The notes beneath the pieces were generated by a model. The model was not told the DNA's origin and ran no database searches. It saw only the letters and a list, made by a program, of their open reading frames with translations. DNA of 64,000 nt, taken from NCBI RefSeq assembly GCF_023631325.1, contig NZ_JALQDG010000027.1:124001-188000 (forward strand), written 5' to 3'. This DNA comes from Caballeronia sp. INDeC2. Its GTDB lineage: Bacteria > Pseudomonadota > Gammaproteobacteria > Burkholderiales > Burkholderiaceae. Below are positions 39,741 to 47,990 of this stretch, one piece after another (positions within the stretch are counted from its first letter, which is position 1; every line of letters starts with the position of its first letter). The position numbers and the translations under genes are program-made.

Positions 39741-40349
39741 TTACAGATCGAAGAAAACCGTCTCGTTCGGGCCGCGCAGATGGATGTCGAAGCGATAGAT
39801 CGTGCCCGACGAACCCGGCTTGGCCGACGCGCCTGCCTCGCGCTTCGCGATCAGCGTATGACGGCGCTCGGCCGGGACGCTCTGCAGCACGGTGTCCTTC
39901 GCGTTGGCTTCGGTTTCGTCCTCGAAGTAGATCCGCGTGTAGGTATGCAGCAACATGCCGCGCATCAGCACGATGACGTCGAGGTGCGGCGCGGAATCGT
40001 CGGCGGTTGCGCCCGGCTTCACCGTATCGACGATGAAGCGCAATTTCGGATCCGTGCCCGTGCCCACGCGGGCGAAGCCGCGAAAGCCTGATTCGCGCGC
40101 TTCCTGCACGTTCTGCACATAGCGGCCGTTCGCATCGGCCTGGGCGACTTCGATCAGCGCGTCGTTGACGGGCTTGCCTTCGGCGTCGAACACATTGCCG
40201 ACGACGGCGATATGCTCGCCCGGCACTTCGCGATCCGCCGCCGACGCGGTGAAGAGGCTCTTCAGATCGAAGTTGTATTGCTCCGGAACGAGGCCGTAAG
40301 CGAAGTACGGTCCGACGGTCTGCGATGGGGTCTGTTTCAGCGTGGTCAT
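39741..40349 (-). CDS. pcaG: Protocatechuate 3,4-dioxygenase, alpha subunit
   Basis: 202 residues. Non-haem iron intradiol dioxygenase subunit that, with PcaH, opens the ring of protocatechuate to 3-carboxy-cis,cis-muconate. TPSQTVGPYFAYGL is the typical alpha-subunit start; GNVFDAEGKPVNDALIEVAQADANGRY and LDVIVLMRGMLLHTYTRIYFEDE form the beta-sandwich. As expected for the alpha chain, the iron ligands (paired Tyr and QHIH) are missing; they are in PcaH. Six bases after pcaH, same operon, ending before a good terminator. Confidence 0.95.
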   Translation of the reverse strand: MTTLKQTPSQTVGPYFAYGLVPEQYNFDLKSLFTASAADREVPGEHIAVVGNVFDAEGKPVNDALIEVAQADANGRYVQNVQEARESGFRGFARVGTGTDPKLRFIVDTVKPGATADDSAPHLDVIVLMRGMLLHTYTRIYFEDETEANAKDTVLQSVPAERRHTLIAKREAGASAKPGSSGTIYRFDIHLRGPNETVFFDL

Positions 40350-40355
40350 GTTCGA

Positions 40356-41057
40356 TTACTCCGTCGGCGTTTGATCCGGGCCGCGCAGCACGATGTTGAA
40401 TTCGTAGCCGAGCGCGTAGTTTTCCTGCGTCGTGTCGATCGAGAAGGACGAGACGAGACGCTTGCGCGCGTGCTCGGGAATGCCCTGATAGATCGGATCG
40501 AGGTCGAGCAGCGGATCGCCGGGGAAGTACATCTGCGTGACGAGGCGCGAGCCGAAATATTCGCCGAAGAGCGAGAAATGAATGTGCTGCGGACGCCAAG
40601 CGTTCGGGTGATTGCCCCACGGGTACGCGCCCGGCTTGATCGTCATGAAACGATAGCGGCCTTCGTCGTCGGTCAGGCAGCGGCCCGCGCCGAGGAAGTT
40701 CGGGTCGAGCGGCGCGTCGTGCTGGTCGGCTTTGTGAACGTAGCGGCCTGCGGCGTTCGCCTGCCACACTTCCACGAGCGTGTTGCGCACCGGACGGCCG
40801 CCTTCGTCGAGCACCTGTCCCGTCACGATGATGCGCTCGCCGAGCGGTTCGCCGTTCTTCGCGGCGTTGCGTGTGAGGTCGTTGTCGAGCACGCCCAGAT
40901 CGTCAGCACCATAGACCGGCACGCGGCGATTGCGCAGGTTTTCCTTGAGCGGAATGAGCGGCAAGCCCGGGCTGCGCAGAAGCGACGACTTGTAACCCGG
41001 CGACAGATACGCGGGATGGGATTCCCAATCGCGCGGTGTGAGGATGGGGGAGGTCAT
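40356..41057 (-). CDS. pcaH: Protocatechuate 3,4-dioxygenase, beta (iron-binding) subunit
   Basis: 233 residues. Holds the Fe(III) site: Tyr106 (AGRYVH), Tyr145 (PGAYPW), His158 and His160 (RPQHIHFS), matching the two-Tyr two-His set of the family. VEVWQANAAGRYVHKADQH and RCLTDDEGRYRFMTIKPG are characteristic. First gene of pcaHG, transcribed away from pcaQ with 115 bases between. The other pca genes (B, C, D, I, J) are not in the window. Confidence 0.96.
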   Translation of the reverse strand: MTSPILTPRDWESHPAYLSPGYKSSLLRSPGLPLIPLKENLRNRRVPVYGADDLGVLDNDLTRNAAKNGEPLGERIIVTGQVLDEGGRPVRNTLVEVWQANAAGRYVHKADQHDAPLDPNFLGAGRCLTDDEGRYRFMTIKPGAYPWGNHPNAWRPQHIHFSLFGEYFGSRLVTQMYFPGDPLLDLDPIYQGIPEHARKRLVSSFSIDTTQENYALGYEFNIVLRGPDQTPTE

Positions 41058-41113
41058 GTCGACTGTCTCCTGTATTTGTGGAAGTTGAATAGGATGTTTC
41101 TGACGGCTACTTT

Positions 41114-41132
41114 ATAGAACGATGCAAGTTAT
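41114..41132. promoter_or_regulatory. Possible PcaQ-binding site
   Basis: ATAGAACGATGCAAGTTAT, between pcaH and pcaQ, has an ATA-13-TAT frame and a T-N11-A core as LysR regulators prefer, in the AT-richest part of the intergenic region. The dyad is imperfect, so support is weak. Confidence 0.35.
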
Positions 41133-41172
41133 GGAAAATGATGTTTCGTGCCATCTTGCATAACGGATCGTC

Positions 41173-42111
41173 ATGGATACCGATTTCACCAACACCCGCG
41201 TCAAGTTCCGGCATCTGCAGTGTTTTCTTGCCGTCACGCAGCTCGGCAGCGTGCAGCGCGCCGCCGACAGCCTGTCGATCACGCAGCCCGCGGTTTCCAA
41301 AACGATCGCCGAGCTCGAATCCATTCTAGGCGTGAGGCTGTTCGAGCGCGGGCGGCGCGGCGCGGTGCCCACGCGCGAAGGGCGGCTCTTCGCGCCGCAC
41401 GCGAGCGCGTGTGTCGCGTCCTTGCGCGAGGGCGTCGACATGCTCCTGCGCGAACGCGGCGACGTGCCCGGGTCCATTGCGATCGGCATCTTGCCGACGG
41501 TCGCGCCCGTGCTGCTCTCGCCCGCGCTGATGTCGTTCCGTCAGCAGTGGCCGGCCGTCTCGCTGTCCGTCTGGACGGATTCGAACGCGCTGCTGCTGGA
41601 GAAGCTGAAGGCGGGCGATGTCGATCTCGTCGTCGGGCGGCTGTCGGAGCCGGAGGCGATGCACGCGCTGTCCTTCGAACAAATCTATCGCGAGCCGCTT
41701 GCGGTGGTCGTGCGCCGCGAGCATCCGCTCACGCTCGAGACGCCGCTCACGCCCGCGTTGCTCGCGCGCTTCGTGATCGTCGTGCCGCCGTTCGGCACAT
41801 TGATTCGTCAATCGGCCGAAAGCGTGCTGACGGCGTTCGGCGCGCATGCGTTGACGGCGCTCGTCGAAACCTTGTCGGTGTCGCTCGGGCGCTCGCTCGC
41901 GATGAACAACGACGCCGTGTGGTTCGTGCCCGCCGGCGCGGTCGAGCAGGACATCGCACTCGGGCTGCTCGCCGCGCTGCCGATGCCCTTTGCCGGCACT
42001 GACGAGCCCATCGGCCTGATCCGCCGCAATGACGCCGCGCGCACGCCGGTGGAGGAAACGCTTGTCGATGCGCTGCGCGAAGCCGGCCGTTCACGCGCCG
42101 GGAGCAAATGA
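41173..42111 (+). CDS. pcaQ: LysR-family activator of protocatechuate degradation
   Basis: 312 residues. N-terminal LysR helix-turn-helix: LQCFLAVTQLGSVQRAADSLSITQPAVSKTIAELE, with FERGRRGAVPTREG after it. The rest is a two-lobe effector domain (PGSIAIGILPTVAPVLLSPAL, DLVVGRLSEPEAMHALSFEQIY). Divergent from pcaHG; PcaQ proteins activate pca genes in response to beta-carboxymuconate or protocatechuate. The RVKFRHLQCF start and lobe motifs match PcaQ/GbpR-like members. Assignment rests partly on position. Confidence 0.9.
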   Translation: MDTDFTNTRVKFRHLQCFLAVTQLGSVQRAADSLSITQPAVSKTIAELESILGVRLFERGRRGAVPTREGRLFAPHASACVASLREGVDMLLRERGDVPGSIAIGILPTVAPVLLSPALMSFRQQWPAVSLSVWTDSNALLLEKLKAGDVDLVVGRLSEPEAMHALSFEQIYREPLAVVVRREHPLTLETPLTPALLARFVIVVPPFGTLIRQSAESVLTAFGAHALTALVETLSVSLGRSLAMNNDAVWFVPAGAVEQDIALGLLAALPMPFAGTDEPIGLIRRNDAARTPVEETLVDALREAGRSRAGSK

Positions 42112-42310
42112 CCGGCTGCGCCGGGCGGCGCGCAAGTTGCTGAAGCAGCATTTACCGCGCACGTTTTGCGCGAAAGAAATACTATGACAAAAGCGGCGGC
42201 TACGAAGTGACTGCAACAAACCGCGATGGCGGCGGTCACATCCGGGTTGTCCGCCGCCTCTGTCGCGGACATTCCCGCACACACGCGCCGCACCCGACCA
42301 TGTTCGCAAG

Positions 42311-42679
42311 ATGAAGACAGTACTGCTCGTCGACGACGACCCCGCCACCATCGAAGCCTGGACCCTCTGCATGCAAGGCGAGGATTGCACCGTCTTATGC
42401 GCGTTCGACGGCAACGGAGCGTTATCGATACTCGGGGAAGAGAGAGTGGACATTGTCGTGTCCGACTGGATGATGCCCGGCTTGGGCGGCGCGCTGCTCT
42501 GTCAGACGATGAAGAACGACGCGGCGCTCGCGCACATTCCTTTCCTGATGATTTCGGGGCATCCGAATCCGCCGGCTTTCGTCAGCTACGACGGCTATCT
42601 GCGCAAGCCCGTCGACATGGAAACGCTGATTTCCGCGGTCAATCGCTTGTGTGCTGCGAAGAAGCGGCCGCTATATTGA
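42311..42679 (+). CDS. Single-domain response regulator (CheY-like receiver)
   Basis: 122 residues, receiver domain only. Acidic pocket Asp8-Asp9 (LLVDDDP), phospho-acceptor Asp52 (VVSDWMMPG), Ser in LMISGHP and Lys in YLRKPVD. With no output domain it must act by protein contact or as a phosphorelay step. A candidate partner is a hybrid kinase; none adjoins, although the unorthodox kinase at 2.8-6.1 kb in this window lacks a regulator too. The 199 bases between pcaQ and this gene hold no other gene. Convergent with plsC, seven bases apart. Confidence 0.9.
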   Translation: MKTVLLVDDDPATIEAWTLCMQGEDCTVLCAFDGNGALSILGEERVDIVVSDWMMPGLGGALLCQTMKNDAALAHIPFLMISGHPNPPAFVSYDGYLRKPVDMETLISAVNRLCAAKKRPLY

Positions 42680-42686
42680 GCGCCGC

Positions 42687-43400
42687 TTAACGCAATTCGG
42701 CGAGCGCCACGTCCATCTGCGACTGCGCGAGGCGGTTCAACTCTTGCGGGATCTCGCAATCGAGCGGCAAGCAAGGCGTGACGATCACGCGAATATGTCC
42801 GCCGCGGTCCGGCCAGCCCTTCGCGGGCCAGACCTTGCCCGCGTCGTGCACGACGGGCACGACGGGCACCTTCGTCGCGCAGGCGAGGCGCACGCCGCCC
42901 GACGCGAGCTTAAGCGGAGCATCATGCGCGACGCGCGTGCCTTCCGGAAAGATCACCACCGAATCGCCTTTCTTCAGCCGCGCGGCGCACTCGCGCGTCA
43001 CGGCGGCGTGCGCCTGACGGATCGATCCGCGATTAAGGCTCACCATGTCGAGGCCGCGCAGCACCCAGCCGAAGAAGGGAATGTTCATGAGCTCGTGCTT
43101 GAACACGAAACTGATGCGCCGCGGAAAGAGCGCCATGAACGAGAGCGTCTCCCAGGTCGACTCGTGTCGCGACAGAATGATGCACGGCCCGTCGGGCAGA
43201 TGCTCCAGTCCTTCGATCGAACACGTGACGCCGGTGATGACGCGCATCATCGCGACCATCGCGCGGCACCAGAGCTTCGCGAGCCGGTAGCGCCCGTTGC
43301 GGCCGACGAACGGAAAGAGCGGCAGGATCAAAATCGACCAGACGATGCCGCTGCCGAGCAGATAGGTTGCAAAGAGCCACTTGACGAGGGTGCGTCGCAT
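42687..43400 (-). CDS. plsC: 1-acyl-sn-glycerol-3-phosphate acyltransferase
   Basis: 237 residues from ATG 43400; the longer open frame to 43928 runs into the next gene and is not real. N-terminal membrane helix (LFATYLLGSGIVWSILILPLF). Acyltransferase motif I is SRHESTWETL: the HX4D of classical enzymes reads HX4E here, as in several beta-proteobacterial homologues. Motif II is NIPFFGWVLRGLDMVSLNRG, motif III VVIFPEGTR. It makes phosphatidic acid at the inner membrane. In Burkholderia this gene often neighbours gmhB and glyS; that is not so here. Confidence 0.87.
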   Translation of the reverse strand: MRRTLVKWLFATYLLGSGIVWSILILPLFPFVGRNGRYRLAKLWCRAMVAMMRVITGVTCSIEGLEHLPDGPCIILSRHESTWETLSFMALFPRRISFVFKHELMNIPFFGWVLRGLDMVSLNRGSIRQAHAAVTRECAARLKKGDSVVIFPEGTRVAHDAPLKLASGGVRLACATKVPVVPVVHDAGKVWPAKGWPDRGGHIRVIVTPCLPLDCEIPQELNRLAQSQMDVALAELR

Positions 43401-43556
43401 CGGGATTCGTAGATGACGGGTGGATGACCAACGGCGGGAATCCGCAAGCATAGCGTATCGGGCGAAACGCGCAGGACGGGCATTCCGCGTCATGCGGTGA
43501 CATGGAACCGGTGCAACAATGGACCCCGACGAAACACATTCAGCAAGGAAAGCGCA

Positions 43557-44543
43557 ATGGACAATCAATCGCCGGTGCAGTTCGACGAAGGCATGCTCGA
43601 CGTGGGAGACGGCCACTCGATCTACTGGCGCGCGCAGGGCCCGCACGACGCGCCCGTGATGCTCGTCGTGCACGGCGGCCCCGGCGGCGCGATGAACGTG
43701 AAATGGGCCGAGGTGCTCGAAGCGGACAAGTGGCGCGTCGTGTTCTTCGATCAGCGCGGCTGCGGCAAGTCGACGCCGTTCGGCAAGCTGGAAGCGAACG
43801 GCATCGATGCGCTCGTCGGGGACATGGAAAAGCTGCGCGTCGCGCTGAAGATCGAGCGATGGGCGATCTTCGGCGGCTCGTGGGGCACGACGCTCGGCCT
43901 CGCATACGGCGTCGCGCATCCGGAGCAATGCACGGGTTTCCTGCTGCGCGGCATCTTTCTCGCGCGGCGCGAGGACATCGACTGGTTCCTATGGGACGTG
44001 CGGCGCGTGTTTCCCGAGGCGCATCGCGCGTTTCTCGATGCGATCGAGGCGGCGTGCGGCAAGCGTCCCGCGAACGCGCAAGAAATCTTGCAGATGACCG
44101 AAGCGCCGCTCGCGCGTTTCGACGAGGCCGGCACGCGGCTCGCGCGCGCGTGGACGCACTACGAGACGACGCTGTCCGTCGTCAACAAGCCGGAGAAGGA
44201 ACCGGCCGAGGAAGAGAAACGCCCGAGCGCGGAAGCCAACTCCGCCGCCGTCTCGATGGCGCTGCTCGAGCGTCACTACATGGCGAACGAACTGCCGCCT
44301 TCGCCGCTATTGCCGCGCGTCGCGCGCATCGCGCATCTGCCTTGCCGGATCGTGCATGGCCGCTTCGACATGGTGTGCCCGGCCGATCAGGCCGTGGATC
44401 TTGCGGCGCACTGGCCCGGCGCGGAACTGGCCGTCGTGAACGCGGCGGGGCACTGGACGTTCGAGCCGGGCAATCTCGCGGCGTTGCGCGCGGGCGCGGC
44501 GGCGCTTGCCGATGCCATCGCGCAGGCGAAAAGCGCTGTCTAA
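43557..44543 (+). CDS. Prolyl aminopeptidase-like alpha/beta hydrolase (family S33)
   Basis: 328 residues from ATG 43557 after AAGGAAA; the frame is open from 43497. Oxyanion segment VVHGGPGGAMN, nucleophile elbow FGGSWGTTLGLAYG (Ser), Asp in HGRFDMVCP and His in AAGHWTFEPG complete the triad. DQRGCGKSTPF is the signature of proline iminopeptidases, which remove N-terminal proline from peptides. An acidic linker (PEKEPAEEEKRPSAEAN) in the cap domain is unusual for the family. No signal peptide, so cytoplasmic. Stands alone. Confidence 0.88.
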   Translation: MDNQSPVQFDEGMLDVGDGHSIYWRAQGPHDAPVMLVVHGGPGGAMNVKWAEVLEADKWRVVFFDQRGCGKSTPFGKLEANGIDALVGDMEKLRVALKIERWAIFGGSWGTTLGLAYGVAHPEQCTGFLLRGIFLARREDIDWFLWDVRRVFPEAHRAFLDAIEAACGKRPANAQEILQMTEAPLARFDEAGTRLARAWTHYETTLSVVNKPEKEPAEEEKRPSAEANSAAVSMALLERHYMANELPPSPLLPRVARIAHLPCRIVHGRFDMVCPADQAVDLAAHWPGAELAVVNAAGHWTFEPGNLAALRAGAAALADAIAQAKSAV

Positions 44544-44546
44544 AGC

Positions 44547-45767
44547 TCAGAAAACCGCGGGCGTCGCTTCGGTCAGCTTGCGCCAGTCGAGGTCCGCGCC
44601 GATCACGACCGGCTTCTCCGCGCGTTGCGTCGCGACCGTGAGCGTCACGCACAGCGACGTGCCCGTCACGGAGAGATACGGCGCGCTCGTGATGACCTGC
44701 TGCGGTTTCGCGTGCGCATCGACGAAATACGGGCGATTGTCCCAGCGCCCGGTCGACGGATCCGCGATCGGCGCGAATCGCTCGCTCGGCGCGATCGCCG
44801 CCGCGCCCGCGAGCCCGGGCATGAACTCGCGTCCGGCCTGATCGAGGAAGAAGCAACTGAGCGTGCATGGCAGCGCGAGCAGATCGGCGCAGGCGGATTC
44901 GGTCGTCGTGCCCGAGGCGAAACGCCGCGCGGCCTGCGTGAGCCCCGCGCGATACGGCAGCAGGAGCAGGTCGCCCGCGAGGCGCTCGGTACGGCGCATC
45001 TGGGCGAGCGCGTCGAACACGTCTTCGAAAAGCGGCGTCGCCGCGCCGCGTTCGGCGAGTCGCGCCGACGGCATGCCGAACAGATAGCCCTGCACGAAAT
45101 CGACGTTCGAGCGCGCGGCGAGCATCAGATCGTCGCTCGTCTCGATGCCTTCCGCGACCACGAACATCCCCGATTCGTGCAGCAGATCGACGAGCTTCGG
45201 CATCAGTGCGTCGCGCATGTGCGGGCTTTTCGTGCGCACGAGACTGCGATCGAGCTTGACGATGTCCGGCCGCAGCGTGATCAGCCGGTCGATGTTGGAA
45301 TGCCCCGCGCCGAAATCATCGACGGCGACGAGAAAGCCCTGCGCGCGAAACGTGTGCGTGGCGCGCGCGATTTCTTCGACATCCGTGCCGCCCGATTCCA
45401 GCACTTCGATCACGAGGCGCTCGGGCGCGAGGCCCGCTTCGCGCGTCGCGGAGGCGAGCCGCGCGGCGTAGCCCGGATCGGTGAAGGTCGCCGGATTGAT
45501 GTTGAGGAAGAGCCACTGCGCGTCCGGCAGCAGGGGCGCCGCATTGCGCAGATGCGCGAGATGGCTCATGCGGTCGAGCTCGGTCAGCTTGCCCGCGACG
45601 ATCGCCCGCCCGAAGAGATCGAACGGCCCGACGAGCGCGCCGCCGCCCGTCTCGCCGCGCAACAGCGCCTCGTAGCCCACTTCGCGTTGATGCGGCAGGC
45701 TGTAGATCGGTTGCAGATGCGTGCGCAGCGCGATGCCGTCGACGACTTCCGATTGTCCCGTCAGCAC
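44547..45767 (-). CDS. EAL-domain cyclic-di-GMP phosphodiesterase with C-terminal sensor-like region
   Basis: 406 residues; GTG start with no clear ribosome-binding site. The EAL domain occupies about residues 10-245 and has all main catalytic marks: EALLRGE (Glu33), LNINPATF (Asn), VIEVLESG (Glu), VAVDDFGAGHSN (Asp-Asp), IVKLD (Lys), VAEGIET (Glu) and QGYLFG (Gln). It should hydrolyse c-di-GMP to pGpG. The last 130 residues (LLALPCTLSCFFLDQAGREFMPGL ... SLCVTLTVATQ) resemble a PAS/Cache-type sensor; EAL-first order with a trailing sensor is less usual. No membrane helix is predicted. Ends three bases from the hydrolase gene. Confidence 0.88.
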   Translation of the reverse strand: MLTGQSEVVDGIALRTHLQPIYSLPHQREVGYEALLRGETGGGALVGPFDLFGRAIVAGKLTELDRMSHLAHLRNAAPLLPDAQWLFLNINPATFTDPGYAARLASATREAGLAPERLVIEVLESGGTDVEEIARATHTFRAQGFLVAVDDFGAGHSNIDRLITLRPDIVKLDRSLVRTKSPHMRDALMPKLVDLLHESGMFVVAEGIETSDDLMLAARSNVDFVQGYLFGMPSARLAERGAATPLFEDVFDALAQMRRTERLAGDLLLLPYRAGLTQAARRFASGTTTESACADLLALPCTLSCFFLDQAGREFMPGLAGAAAIAPSERFAPIADPSTGRWDNRPYFVDAHAKPQQVITSAPYLSVTGTSLCVTLTVATQRAEKPVVIGADLDWRKLTEATPAVF

Positions 45768-46093
45768 GTTCAGGCGCGGTTGGACGCCGGGCGCGGCGCG
45801 GCGCCCGGAGACGGCTTACGGGACGCGAGCGCGGGCAGACGAACGCACAAGGGGGCAGTCAGGTCGATGAACGGCACGGCGGTCACGCGATTCGGTGGGG
45901 ATGAGCGCAATATCGGCCGGTCGTGCGCAAACTTGAGCAGCCAAGTCGTCTATATGTCCAGAGCGCTTCGGCCGCCCCCGGTTTGCCGCCGGAGCCCTCG
46001 CGACCTATCTTTGTTGGTGCGATGCTACGATCCGCCTGCAACTTAAGCCGGGCCGCGCTCGTCGAAAGCTGCAACGAACCCCTAGAGAGAGAT
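45768..46093. other. Divergent intergenic region with a GC-rich hairpin
   Basis: 326 bases between the EAL gene and the next hypothetical gene; no gene seen. CCGGGCGC (45787-45794) and GCGCCCGG (45801-45808) form a perfect eight-pair stem 20 bases before the EAL start on its message strand, so it may be a 5'-leader hairpin. No certain promoter. Confidence 0.5.
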
Positions 46094-46516
46094 ATGGCGC
46101 AACAGAAAACCAATCCCAAACTCGAGCAGGCGCTGACACGCGGCGATCTCGCGATCCGCCAGGCCAACTCGGGCCGCGCCACCGCCGTGCTGCGCGCGCT
46201 CGGCAAGATGATCGTGGAGGCATCGGCGACGATCGGCGTCGAAGCCCACGTGGTCATCCACGACGGCGACAAGATCTACGATCCGGCCGACGGCGCGTGG
46301 CCCCAGCAATTGCTCGTCTCGCTCGATGGCCCCGTCGAAGAAAACGATCCGGACGAGATTCGCACGATCACGCTGCTGGCCGATACGCCGGCGACGATTT
46401 TCCGCTGCGAGTGGCAACGCGCCGACGGCAATATCGGGCGGCAGGAAGGCCGTCCGCTCGCGATGGTCGCGTTCATTACCGATGTCGACATTCCCTGGCT
46501 CGACGAAGACGACTGA
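46094..46516 (+). CDS. Hypothetical protein, acidic C-terminus
   Basis: 140 residues from ATG 46094 after AGAGAGAT. A helical start (KLEQALTRGDLAIRQANSGRATAVLRALGKMI) is followed by a strand-rich part (AHVVIHDGDKIYDPADG, EIRTITLLADTPATIFRCEWQ) and an acidic end (DIPWLDEDD). The codon character is that of a real gene and a good terminator follows. I do not recognise a family. Confidence 0.65.
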   Translation: MAQQKTNPKLEQALTRGDLAIRQANSGRATAVLRALGKMIVEASATIGVEAHVVIHDGDKIYDPADGAWPQQLLVSLDGPVEENDPDEIRTITLLADTPATIFRCEWQRADGNIGRQEGRPLAMVAFITDVDIPWLDEDD

Positions 46517-46571
46517 TTTTTTAATCCGCTTTGGCGGAATACACACAGCCGCCATGAATATGGCGTGATAG

Positions 46572-46602
46572 AGCGGGCGTTCCTCAAGAACGCCCGCTTT
46601 TC
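46572..46602 (+). terminator. Rho-independent terminator of the hypothetical gene
   Basis: AGCGGGCGTTC (46572-46582) pairs with GAACGCCCGCT (46588-46598), followed by TTT-T (46599-46601) and a T-rich stretch. It lies 55 bases after the stop. Confidence 0.82.
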
Positions 46603-47061
46603 GTTTATCTCTCCGGTTTCCACTCCCCCGGCTCAGCGCGTTTCCCGCGCCGCACATTATGCGAAGAAAAAGTGTAAGCAAACGTTACCGAGCCCTGTTT
46701 TATATGTGTTTTCCAGCGTTTACGCGATGCTCCGCGACGGTTCTGCGAACGCTATTCTCCTGATTGCCTCTCGCGTCGATTGGTGGCTGCTCGCCCTCGT
46801 TCTTTCACCCTCTTCGGGCTCGGCATATTCCTGTACGGCATATGCGCATTTGGTTTTGGGCGGCTACCGGCGATTGGCTTTTCGTCGATTAGAGGCTTTC
46901 TTCCACAGCTTTAGCTCGAAAGTTGCTGAGAAACAGTGGCAAGCGCGCACCCCGTTGTTCGACTTCGTGAGAGGCTCGATTCGCCCGTGTAAGGAACCCT
47001 TCAATAAACGTCCTTGACACGCGGCATCTTTCCAATCGCCAAGAAAAAATGGGGTTTACAA
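46603..47061. other. Long, AT-richer intergenic region before the acyltransferase gene
   Basis: About 460 bases with lower GC than the neighbours. An open frame covering 46565-47017 begins inside the terminator stem, lacks a start signal and has odd composition, so I do not call it. Promoter pieces may include TTGACA at 47014-47019, but no good -10 is spaced from it. This much upstream DNA before a lone gene suggests complex control. Confidence 0.5.
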
Positions 47062-47835
47062 ATGGAACGCCTGAACCTTGCCAACGCCGCCGCTAACCAA
47101 TCCGAACCGGCGGTTCGCCCGACTCTCACGGTAGTGCCCGCACTTCAGAAAACGGAGCGCATGCCGTTTACTATTCGTATCGTCCGAGACGATGCTGGAT
47201 TGCAGAAAGCCGTGAGCATCCGACGTTCGGCCTATGGGCGGCATCTGCCCGAATTCGCCGAAAAGATGACGATCGAGTCCTCGGACTGGGACCGCGGCAC
47301 GGCTGTGCTTCTCGCCGAATCCAAGCTGGACGGCGCGCCGCTCGGCACCATGCGCATTCAGACCAATGCCTATGGTCCGCTCGCCGTCGAGCAATCGGTG
47401 CGTCTGCCCGAGCATCTGGCGACGAGCCGCCTCGCGGAAGCGACGCGTCTCGGCGTCGCGGGCGGGATGGTGGGCCGGGTGGTCAAGGTGGCGTTGTGCA
47501 AGGCGCTCTGGATGTTCTGCGAATTGCATGGGATCGATTTCATGGTGATCACGGCGCGTACGCCGCTGGATCGGGAGTATGAGGCGATGCTCTTCAAGGA
47601 TGTTTTCGGCGCGGGCGAATTTTTGCCGATGTCGCACGTGGGCGGCCTGCCGCATCGCGTGCTCGCGAAGGACGTCGCCGCGGCACGTCAGCGCTGGGAA
47701 GAAGCCCGTCATCCGCTCTTCAATTACATGGTGCACACGCATCACCCCGACATCGATTTGCATTCTGTAGATTTATCTTTTGACTGGGAACCGGTACGAT
47801 GCCCGGAAGCCCCGTTGATGGCTTACGGCAGGTGA
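47062..47835 (+). CDS. FeeM-like N-acyltransferase (GNAT/LuxI fold), putative N-acyl amino acid synthase
   Basis: 257 residues from ATG 47062, with GGGG at 47051-47054 as a weak ribosome-binding site. A 35-residue polar start precedes the fold: FTIRIVRDDAGLQKAVSIRRSAYGRHLPE, the strand pair TAVLLAESKLDGAPLGTMRIQTN, and the cofactor-site region SRLAEATRLGVAGGMVGRVVKVALCKALWMFC. This pattern resembles FeeM-type N-acyl amino acid synthases, relatives of autoinducer synthases that move an acyl chain from acyl carrier protein to an amino acid. Product not predictable. It precedes the GGDEF-EAL gene by 155 bases on the same strand, hinting at signal synthesis linked to c-di-GMP turnover. Confidence 0.72.
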   Translation: MERLNLANAAANQSEPAVRPTLTVVPALQKTERMPFTIRIVRDDAGLQKAVSIRRSAYGRHLPEFAEKMTIESSDWDRGTAVLLAESKLDGAPLGTMRIQTNAYGPLAVEQSVRLPEHLATSRLAEATRLGVAGGMVGRVVKVALCKALWMFCELHGIDFMVITARTPLDREYEAMLFKDVFGAGEFLPMSHVGGLPHRVLAKDVAAARQRWEEARHPLFNYMVHTHHPDIDLHSVDLSFDWEPVRCPEAPLMAYGR

Positions 47836-47990
47836 AAAGGCACGATCGTATCCAGGAAGGTAAAAGCGAATAACCGGGCCGCAAAGCGGTCCGGTAGGCC
47901 AAGAAGCGGCGGCGCACGGGATTCTTCGCGCTCCGCCGCTGTCTGCGCCGGCGCAGTTCTCGCTGGGCGCAAACGGGGGTTTTTCCAGGT
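47836..47990 (+). ncRNA. Structured leader upstream of the GGDEF-EAL gene, candidate cis-regulatory RNA
   Basis: 155 bases with three strong dyads in a row. ACCGGGCCG (47873-47881) and CGGTCCGGT (47887-47895) form a nine-pair stem closed by the loop CAAAG. AGCGGCGG (47905-47912) pairs with CCGCCGCT (47933-47940). CTGCGCCGGCGCAG (47943-47956) is self-complementary. The GCAAAGC string also occurs in c-di-GMP-I (GEMM) riboswitches, which often precede GGDEF/EAL genes, but here it is in a hairpin loop and the other conserved parts are not convincing. So this may be a different structured leader or just an intergenic attenuator. Confidence 0.4.

Noticed and set aside
42910..43170. Loss of function of PlsC because HX4D reads HX4E
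   Set aside because: The Glu variant is common in related acyltransferases, and the FPEGTR and other motifs are intact.
46565..47017. 150-codon plus-strand ORF before the FeeM-like gene
   Set aside because: It starts inside a terminator hairpin, has no start signal and shows unbalanced composition.
47836..47990. Naming the leader a c-di-GMP-I (GEMM) riboswitch
   Set aside because: Only the GCAAAGC string fits; the GNRA-capped first stem and the receptor stem of the known class are not convincing, so it is listed as a candidate structured leader only.
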